Positions 11,901 to 22,313 of a stretch of 64,000 nucleotides of DNA are shown piece by piece. The position numbers and the translations under genes were made by a program. Source of the stretch: Tridacna crocea (Eukaryota; Mollusca; Bivalvia; Cardiida; Cardiidae). The stretch covers positions 25,930,427-25,994,426 of the forward strand of contig OX031065.1 of NCBI GenBank assembly GCA_943736015.1, given 5' to 3'. Below the pieces are notes generated by a model that was not told where the DNA came from, searched no databases, and saw only the letters and a list, made by a program, of their open reading frames with translations. Position 1 is the stretch's first letter. Each line of letters begins with the position of its first letter.

Positions 11901-14900
11901 TCTTTGAAATGATACTCATGAAACTATGGTAGAAAGGTAGTCCTTATGAAATTTCAGACAAGTTTGAAATTAGGCTACAACAGATAAAAAAATAAGGTCA
12001 CTGGGCCAAATCTAAAAAAAAACTTGTGAGTAGTCTAGAGGCCACATTTCCAGTCTGGTACTCCTGAAACAATATCAGAATATTTGTCTGGATGATACGG
12101 TATTCTCTGACAAGGTCAAATGAAGGTCAAATTGGTAAAAAATTAGGTCACTTACATGGATTTTACATTTGAGCCAGGATCTCTCTTCAGCTTTTTCAAC
12201 CATGGAAGACTTAATTTAGGTGAGTGCATTAGGGCCAATGGCACCATTGGTATTTTCAGCTTTTTATCTCCTTAAACCAACTTACTGCTAACAGCTTTGA
12301 ATATAATTATTTTTGTAAAACTATGGATAATAAACTTTCATCATAAATGAAGCTTTAACTGTTTACCAAACAATCGTAAGTTTGGAAGATCCTAAAGACT
12401 GGGACTTCTGAAACCATCTGGAAATAGGAGAACATGCTGGTTACCAGCATTTTCTCCTTTTCCCACAATGTTTTCAGAAGGCTTCTATCTCAGGGTCGTA
12501 AAAACCAGGGATTGTTTGGTAAAGGGTTAAAGCTTTCTGTCATGTTATGAAACAATAGATAGTTACATTCAGAAATACATAGATAAAAAGAATCTATTGA
12601 AAGTTTGGATTTTAATGAGAATGTTTTAGATACAAGTATAATTCTGGTTAATGTTACTGTTATTATTTAGTGTATTAATTAAGTCATTAAAAGCATTGCC
12701 TAGTCTTAATGGCTGTGAGTGAAACATGGTATAGATTTTTTCATTTGTCATGGAATAATATGGTTTGACATCTATCACTGATTCTGACTGACAAAGTGTC
12801 GGATGCTTTTGAGGGGTCCTTCATGGCCAAAGGTTATCTCTCGGGATTTTAAAATGGGTGTCAAGTTATGCCCCAACTGAAACTGTCCATTGTCGAAGTG
12901 CTGTTGAGCAAGACATAATTCCAGGGTTGAAGTACTGGTAGATAATCCAGGAAGCATGGATAAGTGCAGTGTAAGTCCCTTCAATATGTCTGAAATGCTG
13001 TTGGTCACTGTGTTTAATACTATGAAGTGGGAGTAATACATGTATAGATATGCTTATTGAAAAAAGTATGATTTGCATCTTGACTGCAGAAATGGTTGGG
13101 AGTCAGAAAGATTGAACTACATTTTGTTCAAAATGTTTTACCCTTTCTCAACCACTAATTATTGAAAACAGTAAATTGAGCTTTTGATGTGTTCATACAT
13201 TTGATTGCACAAACTGTAGAGGCTGGACAATGAATATTTTAGGCAATAATGTACCCTACTGCAGGTTGAATGCCACTGTTTGACACAATCTTTGAATCTG
13301 CTATGGGACAAAATGTACCGGTAATTGTCTGTTGAAAATGATAGATTTGATGGACTACAAAAATACTGTTTCTAATATGGGAAGTAAGGAAACATAATTA
13401 TACAGTTTTTAACATTTAAACAAGATGAAGATTTGAGAGTAGGGCTTTTTTTTTCCTCTCTTTTTATTTTTCTTGTACCTAACTCTTGCTGACTGAGTCA
13501 AGATTGTATGGATGGCTTGATTTATGACAGCAGACCTTGACAGGATTCATTCCTATTTTCATACTGATACAATGTTGCTATTGCAAAAATCTGTAAGATA
13601 TTTTTTTTTTTTTTTCAAAAAAATTTTGAAGATATCGTTTTCTTTAAAATTTAGGAACATGTACATGTAAGGATTAAAGCATATTTTGGCAGTTATATAT
13701 ATATTTTTGGAATTTTATAACCTTTGATTTGTTTCCACAATACAATTCCAGAAATTTACTCTTAACTTACTGGAAAGAGAGCCTTACTCCATGCTCAGCT
13801 TTTTAATTAAAATTTCACCAACACATGTCTTTCTGTTGGTGATGTGGAAAAAAGTAATTATATAATTGGCCATCTGAAACTTTATTAACATTAATATAAA
13901 AGATGTGTGTTTGACTGTGACTAAATTTCAGAAATAGAAATTTTATATTACATGAGCGCCAAAGAAATTTAGTTAGCTTTGAAAAACTATTTTGTATTTT
14001 TCTTTTATTAGGAGTGTGAATGTGCATTGAATGAATGTGGGAACCTTTCTTTAAATAGTATTTACATCTGTGGCCTACTGAAAGAAATAATGGAATGCAG
14101 TATATCTGCTTCACAGACAAAGACAACAATCTGTTTTCAAAAGAAATAAACACAAATTAGTATGCAAAAGGAGACACCTGTTTTCTTTCAACCATCTCTA
14201 GAGGTGAACCTGGTTCCTTTGCTTTACACAAATGACAGAATCTGGAGATGTACTTGCTGCTATGACCATCTGTTGACTGTAAGGCCAGATGTCTAGAAAC
14301 TGACTTGTATTTTTCCTTTTCAGCTTCCATTGACAAAATGAACACAATACATCTTGATGGAATGAAATCATGGATCAAAATGTCAAATGATAGGATAACA
14401 TGTTCACAAACAATCTTTCTGTTTCAGATAAAAATGGTATCAAAACTTGATGTTTTTACTTGAAAAGAGAGAAACAATCTCATTTAGTAAAATTTCATGT
14501 CAATAACAAGTCATATTGTTCATTTTATTTGATGTTCTTTATACTTGAACAGCATAAATAAATTATAATGAAAAAAGAAACTGCCCCACATACAGCCCAT
14601 CCACATCACTAGTTGCCTTGTGGCCAGCACATACCAAGATCAGACTGCACAGAATCATTCATGATCTTAGATCTACATTGTCTGCTTTGCTGAGATATTT
14701 TGGTCAAAAGCAGCTTTTGATTAGTGGTTGTTAGGGCTTTATTTCCCAGATGTAAAGTTTCAAGTTTGTGTATTTGGAACTTTAAGGGTTAACTGTGCAC
14801 ATTTTTTCTGTAGAATATCAATTCATAACTTTGCCAAATTTAAGTATGATGAAGAACAGTAATTTTATAAAAAAGCTTTTTTTAAATTCCAAAACTTGTT

Positions 14901-16224
14901 AAGCCAATATTATAAAGTTAAGAGGAGGCCCTCCAATGATTTTGTTACAAAATGAAGTCAGTCAAGTTAAAATAAGGTAAGTTTCTTTGGTTGTAGGGGG
15001 CAGGTAAGTTAATGATGAAATATGATGAAAATTTATATAAGCATACTTTCTTCAAAATGTGAAGGAAACTGGTAGGTATGATACATATAAGATTTTGATA
15101 CTACATATGAAAAGAATCTATTTGGCAAAGTTATGGAAAATAGAGTGTTTTATTTAAAATTTTAATCTCTCTTTTCAAGTTAAGTATCAGGTTTAACATT
15201 CCCTCTGGCCCTTGATAACCGTGAACTATTTTCTCTCTTTAGACCAACCATATGTAAATATGCTAGAATTGGATGCCCATGGAGAGGACCATTCCATGAG
15301 TGCAGTGTTCATGAGGTAGACTGCACCCACCCACAAAAATCTGGTCTGGAAATTATGGAGTCACTGAACAAGATGGATGATCTACAGCAAGAACAACAAA
15401 AGCTTCATAAAGATCTCGTCACTCTCTTGTCCTTTGAGAAAGTTACATTCAATGGTAAGATGTGATAAACAACAGTATGCAGAGTTGACTCTTCAACACA
15501 ATTTTACACTTGTTAGAATTGGAAGTATTTGGATGCAGATACCGTTTTGAATGAATTTCAAATGATGTGGGGGAACCGTAAAATGCTGTTTACAAGCATA
15601 ACCTGCAGTAATCTCACTGTTTTTAAAAGTTCTTTTTCTCAAGGTTGTTAAAGACAAGCTTAATAGATGATAACATATGGCAGATGAAGAATTTGACTTT
15701 CAGCATTTTCTCTTATCTGTTTATATCCTTTCAAAAGTTTTTTCTCCTAGAGTTGTAAAGTCAGATTGTTTAATTGGGTATTATTTTGCCATAACATGTA
15801 GTTTATTTGCATTGCTTTTCCCTTTTTTTCAGATATTCAGCTGAAGCCATATCGTACTGATGACTTCATCACTAAGCTTTTCTATGAGTCAAGTAGATTC
15901 TCTGCATTTAATCACCAATGGGTGTTGAGAGCCAAGATTGTTCATGACCAGAAGGACCCTGCCCACTCTTCCCAGAGGTCTCTGACCTTCCAGCTGGTCC
16001 TGAAGAGCAAACTCTCACAACCTATGACCTTGCATTACCTTGCCATGAAGGGACCATATGGGGACATGAAAGCAAACCCAAGCATCAACAAGCATGAGTT
16101 TACAGCAGAAAGTTTGGAGAGCGACCATCATGAACTGCCTCTTATAGACTCTGTTGAGTGTAATAGGCTTCTTGCCTCAAAGTTGATAAACTTGAGATTG
16201 ATCATTTTTCAAGTTCCTTCCTAA
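5698..16224 (+). CDS. ZFTRAF1: Zinc finger TRAF-type containing protein 1 (cysteine/histidine-rich protein 1), complete, four coding exons
   Basis: Joined exons 5698-5901, 10539-10777, 15243-15454 and 15833-16224 give 348 codons and a TAA stop. Every junction has GT/AG borders and the phases agree (0, 2, 1). Residues 1-45 are a polar, charged leader with a KKRK basic patch. A C3HC4 RING follows: C56, C59, C69, H73, C76, C79, C96, C99. A TRAF-type zinc-finger region follows at about 125-178 (C125, C128, C136, H140, C145, C152, C159, C168, H171, C175), then a short Q/K/L-rich helix at about 187-207 that may be coiled coil, and a C-terminal region ending in a [10 protein letters not shown]-type motif that I remember as conserved in CYHR1/ZFTRAF1. 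The family is thought to work as RING-type ubiquitin ligase-like proteins; the function here is inferred. The start ATG has a strong context (AAGATGG). An in-frame extension to 5614 would need a TTG start and is rejected. Confidence 0.93.
5902..6542 (+). other. ZFTRAF1 intron 1, proximal part
   Basis: Intronic. It contains TCACGTGA at about 6294, which might be an intronic regulatory site. Nothing else is recognised. Confidence 0.5.
6543..6771 (+). mobile_element. TH-A element, full copy in ZFTRAF1 intron 1
   Basis: TTAA at both ends, perfect AATGCTGGTTACCAGCATT hairpin. Confidence 0.85.
7005..8238 (+). mobile_element. Decayed TH-A element split by a 1.06-kb insertion
   Basis: The left part has AAGGATTTGCAAAAA and AAAAGGGTAAAAACATC. 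The right part resumes at 8151 with AAAACATC, then AAATGCTATTTGCTAGCATT and CACAATGTTTTCAAAAGC. Rejoining at the duplicated 8 bases restores the TH-A order (GGGTAGAAAACAT then hairpin). Confidence 0.65.
7092..8150. mobile_element. 1.06-kb non-autonomous element with inverted ends built of tandem GGACAATTGCCCCTGC units
   Basis: Left end 7092-7211 and right end about 8033-8150 are inverted copies of about 110 bp. Each is a short array of 14-17-bp units such as GGACAATTGCCCCTGC. The interior is very AT-rich with no coding frame. AAAACATC at 7084-7091 and 8151-8158 is an 8-bp target duplication, as in hAT, P or Merlin groups. Confidence 0.82.
8239..8469 (+). mobile_element. TH-B element
   Basis: Left end TTTACTCCATAGATACTC without clear TTAA, hairpin tip ATTGCTTGTAACAAGCAAT, right end GGTAAAGGGTTAA. 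It abuts the TH-A remnant on its left. Confidence 0.78.
8723..8951 (+). mobile_element. TH-A element, full copy
   Basis: TTAA at both ends; hairpin nearly intact (GCTGGTTACCAACATT). Only 29 bp separate it from the next element. Confidence 0.85.
8981..9092 (+). mobile_element. Short element with 10-bp target duplication, copy A
   Basis: Family: starts TAGTCTCAATAATGAGACGC, ends CAGTTATCTGTACTA, about 103-118 bp. Each end forms a small hairpin (GTCTCA/TGAGAC and ACAG/CTGT) rather than long inverted repeats. Here the flanks are GAGTGGTCCT and GAGTTGTCCT (9 of 10 match). Confidence 0.8.
9140..9386 (-). mobile_element. TH-A element, degenerate
   Basis: CAACAACCTTGAGATAAAAGGCC, decayed hairpin (AATGCCGGTACCCACAATT), then TTGTTGTTTGGTAAAGAGTT-type end. 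Confidence 0.6.
9600..10240 (+). repeat. Dispersed repeat with CATGACCCTGTGTC start, interrupted
   Basis: Shares runs such as ATGAAACTTCTCAGAAATA, AAACCATTAAGCCTTGGGCT and GGTACATGCAT-type segments with the repeats at 17440 and 19947. Lies in ZFTRAF1 intron 1. No intact coding frame. Confidence 0.5.
10362..10464 (+). mobile_element. Short element with 10-bp target duplication, copy B
   Basis: TAGTCTCAATAATGAGACGC to CTGTACTA, flanked by perfect TATTCTGATC at 10352-10361 and 10465-10474. It lies 74 bp before ZFTRAF1 exon 2. Confidence 0.87.
10539..10777 (+). CDS. ZFTRAF1: ZFTRAF1 coding exon 2
   Basis: Acceptor TCATTTCAG ends at 10538; donor GTGAGG begins at 10778. The exon encodes the rest of the RING ([11 protein letters not shown] and CPNCRC) and the start of the TRAF-type zinc finger (CQFC). 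It ends two bases into an Arg codon, completed in exon 3. Intron 2 is 4465 bp. Confidence 0.92.
10778..11369 (+). other. ZFTRAF1 intron 2, proximal part
   Basis: Intronic; no repeat or exon recognised. Confidence 0.5.
11370..12165 (+). repeat. Dispersed repeat with degenerate internal tandem units
   Basis: Starts AGCTTACCTCAGCACATGTA, similar to the repeat at 38282. Inside, units of roughly 130-200 bp recur (GTGCACTCTGGAGGCCACAT, TTGAAATTGGGTCA, GGTCAAA..AGGTCACT) about four times with substitutions. Confidence 0.6.
12355..12530. mobile_element. TH-A derivative with two copies of the short arm
   Basis: Both arms resemble the short arm (TTTACCAAACAATC... GACTTCTGAAACC on the left; GGCTTCTATCTCAGGGTCG on the right). 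The 176-bp element is close to a complete palindrome. TTAA at both ends. Confidence 0.68.
12531..15240 (+). other. ZFTRAF1 intron 2, distal part
   Basis: AT-rich DNA without a supported exon or repeat unit. Frames at 13815-14153 and 14157-14378 on the minus strand show no family features or splice context. Confidence 0.45.
15243..15454 (+). CDS. ZFTRAF1: ZFTRAF1 coding exon 3
   Basis: Acceptor TCTCTTTAG ends at 15242; donor GTAAGA begins at 15455. It encodes the second part of the TRAF-type zinc finger ([22 protein letters not shown]) and the Q/K/L-rich helix. Intron 3 is only 378 bp and holds degenerate hairpin-element remains. Confidence 0.92.
15505..15790 (+). repeat. TH-A remains in ZFTRAF1 intron 3
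   Basis: Decayed stretches AAATGCTGTTTACAAGCAT, CTCAAGGTTGTTAAAGAC and CAGCATTTTCTC, then AAGTTTTTTCTCCTAGAGTTG, look like two old copies. They fill much of the 378-bp intron. Confidence 0.45.
15833..16224 (+). CDS. ZFTRAF1: ZFTRAF1 coding exon 4, C-terminal domain and stop
   Basis: Acceptor with a long pyrimidine tract ends at 15832. The exon encodes the C-terminal 131 residues and ends with TAA at 16222-16224. The 3' UTR end is not clear; an AATAAA occurs at 17419-17424. If that signal is used, two hairpin elements (16505-16735 and 16934-17162) would lie in the transcript. Confidence 0.92.
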
Positions 16225-16504
16225 AAATGAAAGGACAGATAGGCAAAGTTTCTCTGATATTGCAGCTTTCTCATGGTTGACTCATTTCCATTGCTTATAG
16301 ATACAGGGTATTTCTTAATAGTCTGTTGCCATTTTTCTGTCTGAAAATTTTCAAGATGTGAAGTTATACTAGTATTCAATTAAAAATCAGTTAGCAATAA
16401 GAGATGATATGTATAACATTATTTTGCTAACTATCTGGGGCTAAACCTGAAAAGAACTTTTCTTTAACTCTTGAATTGTGTTTCTGGATTCCTAACCATA
16501 GGGG

Positions 16505-16735
16505 AATTTACATTACTGTTACCAAATGACAAAATTTCAGACTGGTCCAAATTGAAAGCATTTGCAGAGGACAAAATTAATGTGACTCAAAAATTGAAAT
16601 TTGTCCTTGGAGGGTGGAAAACATTGTGGAAAAAAGGAGAAAATGCTTGTTGCCAGCAGTCTTCTTTTCCCATAATTTTTTCAATGCCTCTTTTCCCAGA
16701 ATCATGAAAAGTAGGGATTTTTGGTAATGGGTTAA
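16505..16735 (+). mobile_element. TH-A element downstream of ZFTRAF1
   Basis: Left end decayed (TTACATTACTGTTACCAAAT), right TTAA intact, one hairpin arm partly deleted. It may lie in the ZFTRAF1 3' UTR. Confidence 0.75.
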
Positions 16736-16933
16736 ATCACACTTGATTAACTTTTTTGTCTACAATTGTGATCAGTTTTGACCAAATTTATATTTTGTTG
16801 TCTGACGAAGGTCAAGTGTACCACCTCTGTGTACCACCACTTTCCTTTGGCAATGCTACCCTGAAAATATGACTTGATTTGAACAAATCGGAATATGAAG
16901 TCATGATTTCAATGTCTTCCACGGATTTTTACA

Positions 16934-17162
16934 TTAACCCTTTACCCCATAAGGCATTTCTATGGTATCTCTAACTGACCTTAAATAACAGCAAGGATAA
17001 AGCCGTTTTTTATGTGTATATGAAACCTTTTGATAGCATAGAAAACATTGTGACAAAAGGTGAAATTGCTTGTGACAAGCAATTTCACCTTTTGCCACAA
17101 TATTTCCCAAAGGCTCCTACAAGCAATGCATAGAAATGAGTATCTATGGAGTAAAGAGTTAA
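16934..17162 (-). mobile_element. TH-B element, full copy
   Basis: TTAA at both ends, hairpin tip ATTGCTTGTGACAAGCAAT perfect, arms inverted relative to the copy at 4544. Confidence 0.83.
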
Positions 17163-17439
17163 TTTACTTCAAATTTTATTCTATCTCTTTAGAGTTCCAT
17201 ACAACATTGTTTCTGTGTGTTGCATTTATGTTTTAATTACTGGTAGCTTGTAATGGTAACATATTTGGAAACACCCTGTATATCTTGCTAACTTATGGCT
17301 GTTACTGTAATTTATCTTGGATAATAGTAGTAATGTATTTAGTAGCTTACGCTTACTAGGTGTAGACTCTTTAAGTAGGTGAGATTTAATAGATTATCAG
17401 AGGAGTCTAGACTAACAGAATAAATTCATACAGACAGCC
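17163..17439. other. Downstream of ZFTRAF1, possible polyadenylation site
   Basis: AATAAA at 17419-17424 is the first canonical signal seen well after the stop. Nothing else stands out. Confidence 0.3.
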
Positions 17440-18475
17440 GCAATATATATTGCAAATATGTACATGTGGCAACTGATTTACTAGCCCCAATTGTCAAAGG
17501 TTTGTGAGCTTATGTCATGGCCCTGTGACAGTTGTGCGTCTGTAGATATAGCAGTCTGGTGGCCACGGCAACAAAACTGAAAAATATGGAAAATCTGTAA
17601 AAGCAGTCTTGTCTGAAACCATAAGACCTTGGGCTACAAATTTTGCACATGGCTGTATCTAATTGAACTACCAAGATTCTTCAAATTATAACACTTGGGG
17701 AAAAAAATTGGCTACTTCATGAATGGGCCAAAAGCTTTACAGCAGGTTATTTATTGAAAACTAATAGGTCTTCTCCTTCCATAAAGCCTATTGCCACCAA
17801 ATCTGGCATGTACTGTAATTTTAAATGATGGACATCTAATGAAACTTGTCAAATTATAGTCCTGAATTCAAATTGGACCTGTCACTGGGGTCACAAGTTT
17901 TACATGGGCTTATAAAGCTAAAACTTTAAAATCTTTCTATTCCTGCCATACAACCCAGGGTTACCAAATTTTTCATTCATATTTATCTAGACTAGTGGAA
18001 TGTAATGAAATATTACAGTTATAGCCCAAGGAGAAAAATCGGCTGTATCCCACATGTCACAAGCGTTCCATAGGTTTACATAGTGAAAACTTCAAAAAAC
18101 CATTTTGTTTTTTACTAAGCTACAGCTGTATGATATTTTGTGAGTGTTTATTAGCTAGCTGATCTCTTCCTAAATTTTTCAAATAAAAACTCCGGTATCA
18201 AACTTAGCCCCAGCCTATTTAACATGTGCTCTTACAGGGAAAATTTATATGGAGGATAAGTTCAAAATTGGTTCTCTGAATAGCTCTAGGGTTGAAATTA
18301 GTCTTGCCTTGTGGGTTTATGGGTCTCATATTTTACAGGGGTTTTATATGAGAAATTAAAAGAAAACTTCTTGTTTGAATCCATTTGTCATAGAACTGTA
18401 ATATTTTGTATGTATGGTTTGCATTAATTACACTGTGGAGTTATACATGGCCATCATGGCCCTCTTGATCTTTGC
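17440..18475 (+). repeat. Dispersed repeat of about 1 kb
   Basis: Begins around CTTATGTCATGGCCCTGTGA and ends GGCCATCATGGCCCTCTTGA. Internal segments (AAGACCTTGGGCTAC, TTTTGCACATGGCTGTATC) recur at 19947-20870 and 9600-10240. Confidence 0.6.
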
Positions 18476-18679
18476 CACCATGCTTTCAAAAATTGTCTTC
18501 TTCAGATTGCTACAAATCTGTCTGTATGAATAAAAAGTTACAGGAAGATAAACATGAACACTTTATACAGGAATCTTTTTGTACAAATGTTTTCCAAATT
18601 GACTGGATGTATACCTCTAGAAATAAATTTGTATTTTAGGCAACAAATTAGTCTAGCTCAAATGATTGAAATATTTTTC

Positions 18680-18778
18680 AAGAATGGAATAAAGCAGTGA
18701 AAAAGGAGCAAATATTGGTCGCCAGTATTTTCTCTTTTTCCCTTTCCTAGGATGTTTTCAAATGCCTTTTTTTCTTAA
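18680..18778 (+). mobile_element. TH-A fragment joined to the next copy
   Basis: Hairpin remains (ATATTGGTCGCCAGTATTTT, GATGTTTTCAAATGCC). Its end coincides with the TTAA of the next copy. Confidence 0.5.
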
Positions 18779-18998
18779 CTCGTTTCGAAATGACAAAATT
18801 TGGATGGATCAAATTGAAAGCATTTTCAGATAACACATTAAAGGCAGCCCAAATGTCAAAATTTGTCCTTGATGGTAAAGGAAAAAATTGTTGGAATAGG
18901 ACAAAATGTTGGTTACCAACATTTTCTCCTTTTCCCACAATTTTTTTCAAGGGGATTCTGCCCTAGTCAAAAGTTGGGATTGAGTGGTAAAGGGTTAA
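18775..18998 (+). mobile_element. TH-A element, diverged full copy
   Basis: TTAACTCGTTTCGAAATGAC start; hairpin tip AATGTTGGTTACCAACATT keeps symmetry although it differs from the consensus; GGTAAAGGGTTAA end. Confidence 0.8.
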
Positions 18999-19409
18999 GC
19001 GCATTTAAACATTGCAAAAGGGTGAAAACAACCCTATGGAAGGCCAGATGCAATCTCTACAATAAATTTGTTTTGAAGGAAAGAAATTCAGTAGTTTTTA
19101 TGTATTGCTGGATGTTATAACAAAATACCTTGATGATAATGATATGTGGTTATGTACATAATATATAAGATTTTTAGACAATTTTTAAACTCTTCCATAT
19201 CCGAAATGTGATTGATGGTCAGTATTTAATGTGTTACTAATTATTTGGTTCTTGCAGAAAACAGATTTCTAACACAATGTCAGCAAAGTAACAGTCTCTT
19301 GTTGCAAATATTTGCTCCTATAGCCTCAATATTTTTCATATCATTCTTGAACTATTTCTACTTTCGGCAACATGCATTGATTGGCGGTAATAGGTTAAAT
19401 TGAAATAGT

Positions 19410-19530
19410 TTAACACTTAACTAGGTAAAAAAGGGCAGAAAATATTGTGGGACATAGAGAAAATGCCTACAAGCATTTCCTCCTTGTCCTACAAATGTTT
19501 CAAAAGACTTCTATCTTTGGAATCTTATTA
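19410..19530 (+). mobile_element. TH-A fragment
   Basis: GGGCAGAAAATATTGTGGG, AAATGCCTACAAGCATTT and TTTCAAAAGACTTCTATC remain. Confidence 0.5.
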
Positions 19531-19946
19531 AAATTTTCCATGTCAAAGGTACTTTGCAAGTCATTATAGTAAGACAACAACTTCTGAAACTTTACTTGTG
19601 TAAAATCTGTTGCTACATACCGGTACATGTTACTAAATGATAGTTTTGAGTTTAGAACCTACAGAATTCAAATTGACTGAGAAATGGTCATTTTAATCAT
19701 TCAAGCATTATTAACTTTCTAAAAAGTCAAAGACCTAGGCCTGTTAAATAATGATCTTACAAATTAATGAGAGGAGTATTTTTTTTTAAAACAGGATTCA
19801 TTTTGTAGTGCTTTTTTTTTCTCCATGTTTCCCTCTTGAAATGGGGGGGGGGATTACAAAACAGGAAATTTTTACTTTTTCACCATTTTATACCTTAAAA
19901 TGAGCCATTTTTTCACTCCTTTTGTGCTTAATTGTTTGTTTTTAAG

Positions 19947-20870
19947 CTGCAGTGGCCAAAGGCCAGCCAGCTAATGTCATGGCCCTGTATCCGTTGTACA
20001 TCCATATGTCTGCCTGTTTTTCAGTGTTTGTGTGTTTTGTGTAACTTTTATTTCAAACATCAAACTTCTCTAAAAATACCCATCCAATATTGATGAAAAC
20101 TTCACAGAAATTATCCTGCCATGGTCCTCTTCGGAATTTTTTGAAAGAATTTTATTTTTTCAAAAACTCTGGTTGCCATGACAACAAAACTTGAAAAATA
20201 TTGAAAATCTTTGAAAAATTTTTTGTCTGAAGCCACAAGGCCTAGGGCTGCTGAATTTTGCATGTCGCTTTATCTAGTGGACCTGTTCAAATTATAGCCC
20301 TGAGGTCAAATTTGGCTCTGCCCTTGGGGTCCTAATTTTAGTATGGGCTTATGTAGTCAACTTCAAATTTCTTCTTGTAGGTAGCGTTATAAATTGGGCA
20401 TCTGTCCAGAGTGCCCAAATCATAGCCCTTGGGTCAAATTTGGCACTGCCTCCGGGGAGTTTTATACGGGCTGATATTTGGAAAAGTTTAAAAATCTGCT
20501 GGTACCTAACCATAAGGCAGAGGGTTACCAGTTCTTCATGTAGCTTTATCTAGTGGGTCTCAACCAAGAAGTCCCGAATTATAACCTTGGAATGAAGTTT
20601 ATAACCACTTATTCAGAACCTGTACTATTTGGTATGGGACTTTCTGTTGTGGACCTCCACTGGGATTCAAGTAATTCTAGCTGTATGACGAAAAATGGCT
20701 TTCCCACAGGGTCATAACTTTCTCTTATGAAATCATAGAAAAAAAAAATTGTATAATTTTCTTTTAGTTTAAAACCAATCAGCCAGTTATTGTATGTTTG
20801 GCTAGTAGTGTTTTGATCTATTAGCCAGTGGAGTGATACAGGGCCATCATGGTCCTCTTGTTATTTACTT
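19947..20870 (+). repeat. Dispersed repeat of about 0.9 kb
   Basis: Begins GCTGCAGTGGCCAAAGGCCA, CTAATGTCATGGCCCTGTA and ends GGGCCATCATGGTCCTCTTG. Same family as 17440-18475; no intact frame. Confidence 0.62.
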
Positions 20871-21024
20871 TTCTCTTCAAGAAACAATGGGATGAAAGAT
20901 ATCACAGATCCATGCTTTTCATATTTAACTAGATCTATTCATACATGGACTTAATTGTATTGTTTGACCTTTATTGTTATAGCATATAGTTGTTACTGTA
21001 TATATTAGTGAATATTTGTTTATC

Positions 21025-21190
21025 CTATTTTTATCCTGAGTTGTAACAATCCTGAGGAAAAAGGCCCTTTGAAAACATTGTGAGAAAAGGAGAAAATGCT
21101 TGTAAACAGCATTTTCTCCTTTTTCTTTCTCTGTTTTCAAAAGCCGTCTTTCTCACCTTCATTTAAAAAATGGGATCATTTTGTAGAAAA
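21025..21190. mobile_element. TH-A derivative, both flanks of short-arm type
   Basis: Left TAACAATCCTGAGGAAAAAG and right AAAAGCCGTCTTTCTCACC flank a hairpin AATGCTTGTAAACAGCATT. Ends are worn. Confidence 0.5.
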
Positions 21191-21262
21191 TGTATAGCAC
21201 ATCATGAAACCATGAACTGATATTGTACAATAACATTTTCATGAGTATCACCATACACCTAT

Positions 21263-21430
21263 ATAACCCCTTTACCACACAGCCCCTAGTTGTAATGATC
21301 CAGAGAGAGAGGCCATTTGAAATCATTGTTATAACCAGCATTTTCTCCTATATTTTCTTACAATGCTTTTTACCCTATCTTATAACTTAAGCTAGTTTGT
21401 AATTATTCTAAATTTCGCAACCATGGAAAC
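21263..21430 (-). mobile_element. TH-related element, truncated
   Basis: ACCCCTTTACCACACAGCCC start, hairpin half CAGCATTTTCTCC, then TTTTACCCTATCTTATAAC; right end lost. Confidence 0.55.
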
Positions 21431-21792
21431 TTCCAGTTCAAAAACTTGTTGTCTAAACATATTTATTTCATATTGATTGAGAAACAAGTTCTTACAACTT
21501 GTGCTAATACTATTTAGATTCTGCTTCCTGGAACTACATTGTTACCTATGTTGAATGTGTAGGCCAACGAAAAATCCCATAGCTGACACCTGCTCCAGGG
21601 TATCCAAGTTGGGACCACATTGTTATGAGGCCAACACTCTACTTCACAAACATGGACACCACACGACTTGTTGTCTGAGAATGGGGTCAGCTTCCTTACC
21701 TTATTCAAGAAACAAGAGACATAACTGGTACTGTCTTTAAAGAACAATGAATGTCGTGCCTATTGCAGTATGTTAGCACTTTTATAAAGCTG

Positions 21793-22009
21793 TTGTTTAC
21801 CATGTACCACTGTCCTGAATTTTAACAACCCTGAAGGAGAAAGCTGAAAAAAATGATGGAATAAGGAGAAAATGCTGGAAACCATTTTCCCAAACATGTT
21901 TTCTACCCTCTCAAAGAACTTTAATTCATTTGTATCACTTTCAAATTTGTTGTCTGCAGATCCTTTCAATTTGGAAAAGTTTAGAATTTGTTAATAGGTA
22001 AAGGGTTAA
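21793..22009 (-). mobile_element. TH-A element, diverged
   Basis: TAACAACCCTGAAGGAGAA, worn hairpin, TTTGTTGTCTGCAGATCC, then GGTAAAGGGTTAA. Confidence 0.62.
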
Positions 22010-22102
22010 GATTTATGAAACCTGTACTGATAAAAAGGTAAAATCAGCAGGGGTACTGATTGAAAAAAAAAAATGTTACAAAAGATTTTATAAAAGATAA
22101 TG

Positions 22103-22306
22103 CCAGGGTCCGTATTCACCAACCATTCTCAAGAATGTTCTCAGTCTTATTCTTCAAGATTTTCAGATAGTGAAAGTAACAGAACATCTGATTGGCTAAA
22201 CCATTCGGTTTAGCCAATCAGATGTTCTGTTACTATCACAATGACAAAATTTTGAAGAATAAGACCAAGAATATTCTTGAGAATGGTTGGTGAATACGGA
22301 CCCTGG
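22103..22306. mobile_element. Palindromic GGTCCGTATTCACC element, copy 1 (204 bp)
   Basis: CCAGGGTCCGTATTCACCAA at one end is mirrored as GGTGAATACGGACCCTGG at the other; nearly the whole 204 bp is one inverted repeat. The centre carries GATTGGCTAAACC and its complement, which holds CCAAT-type motifs. Non-coding. Confidence 0.85.
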
Positions 22307-22313
22307 ACTTATC

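Noticed and set aside
13815-14378. Two minus-strand frames within ZFTRAF1 intron 2
   Set aside because: No domain, no good splice or start signals, codon use looks random.
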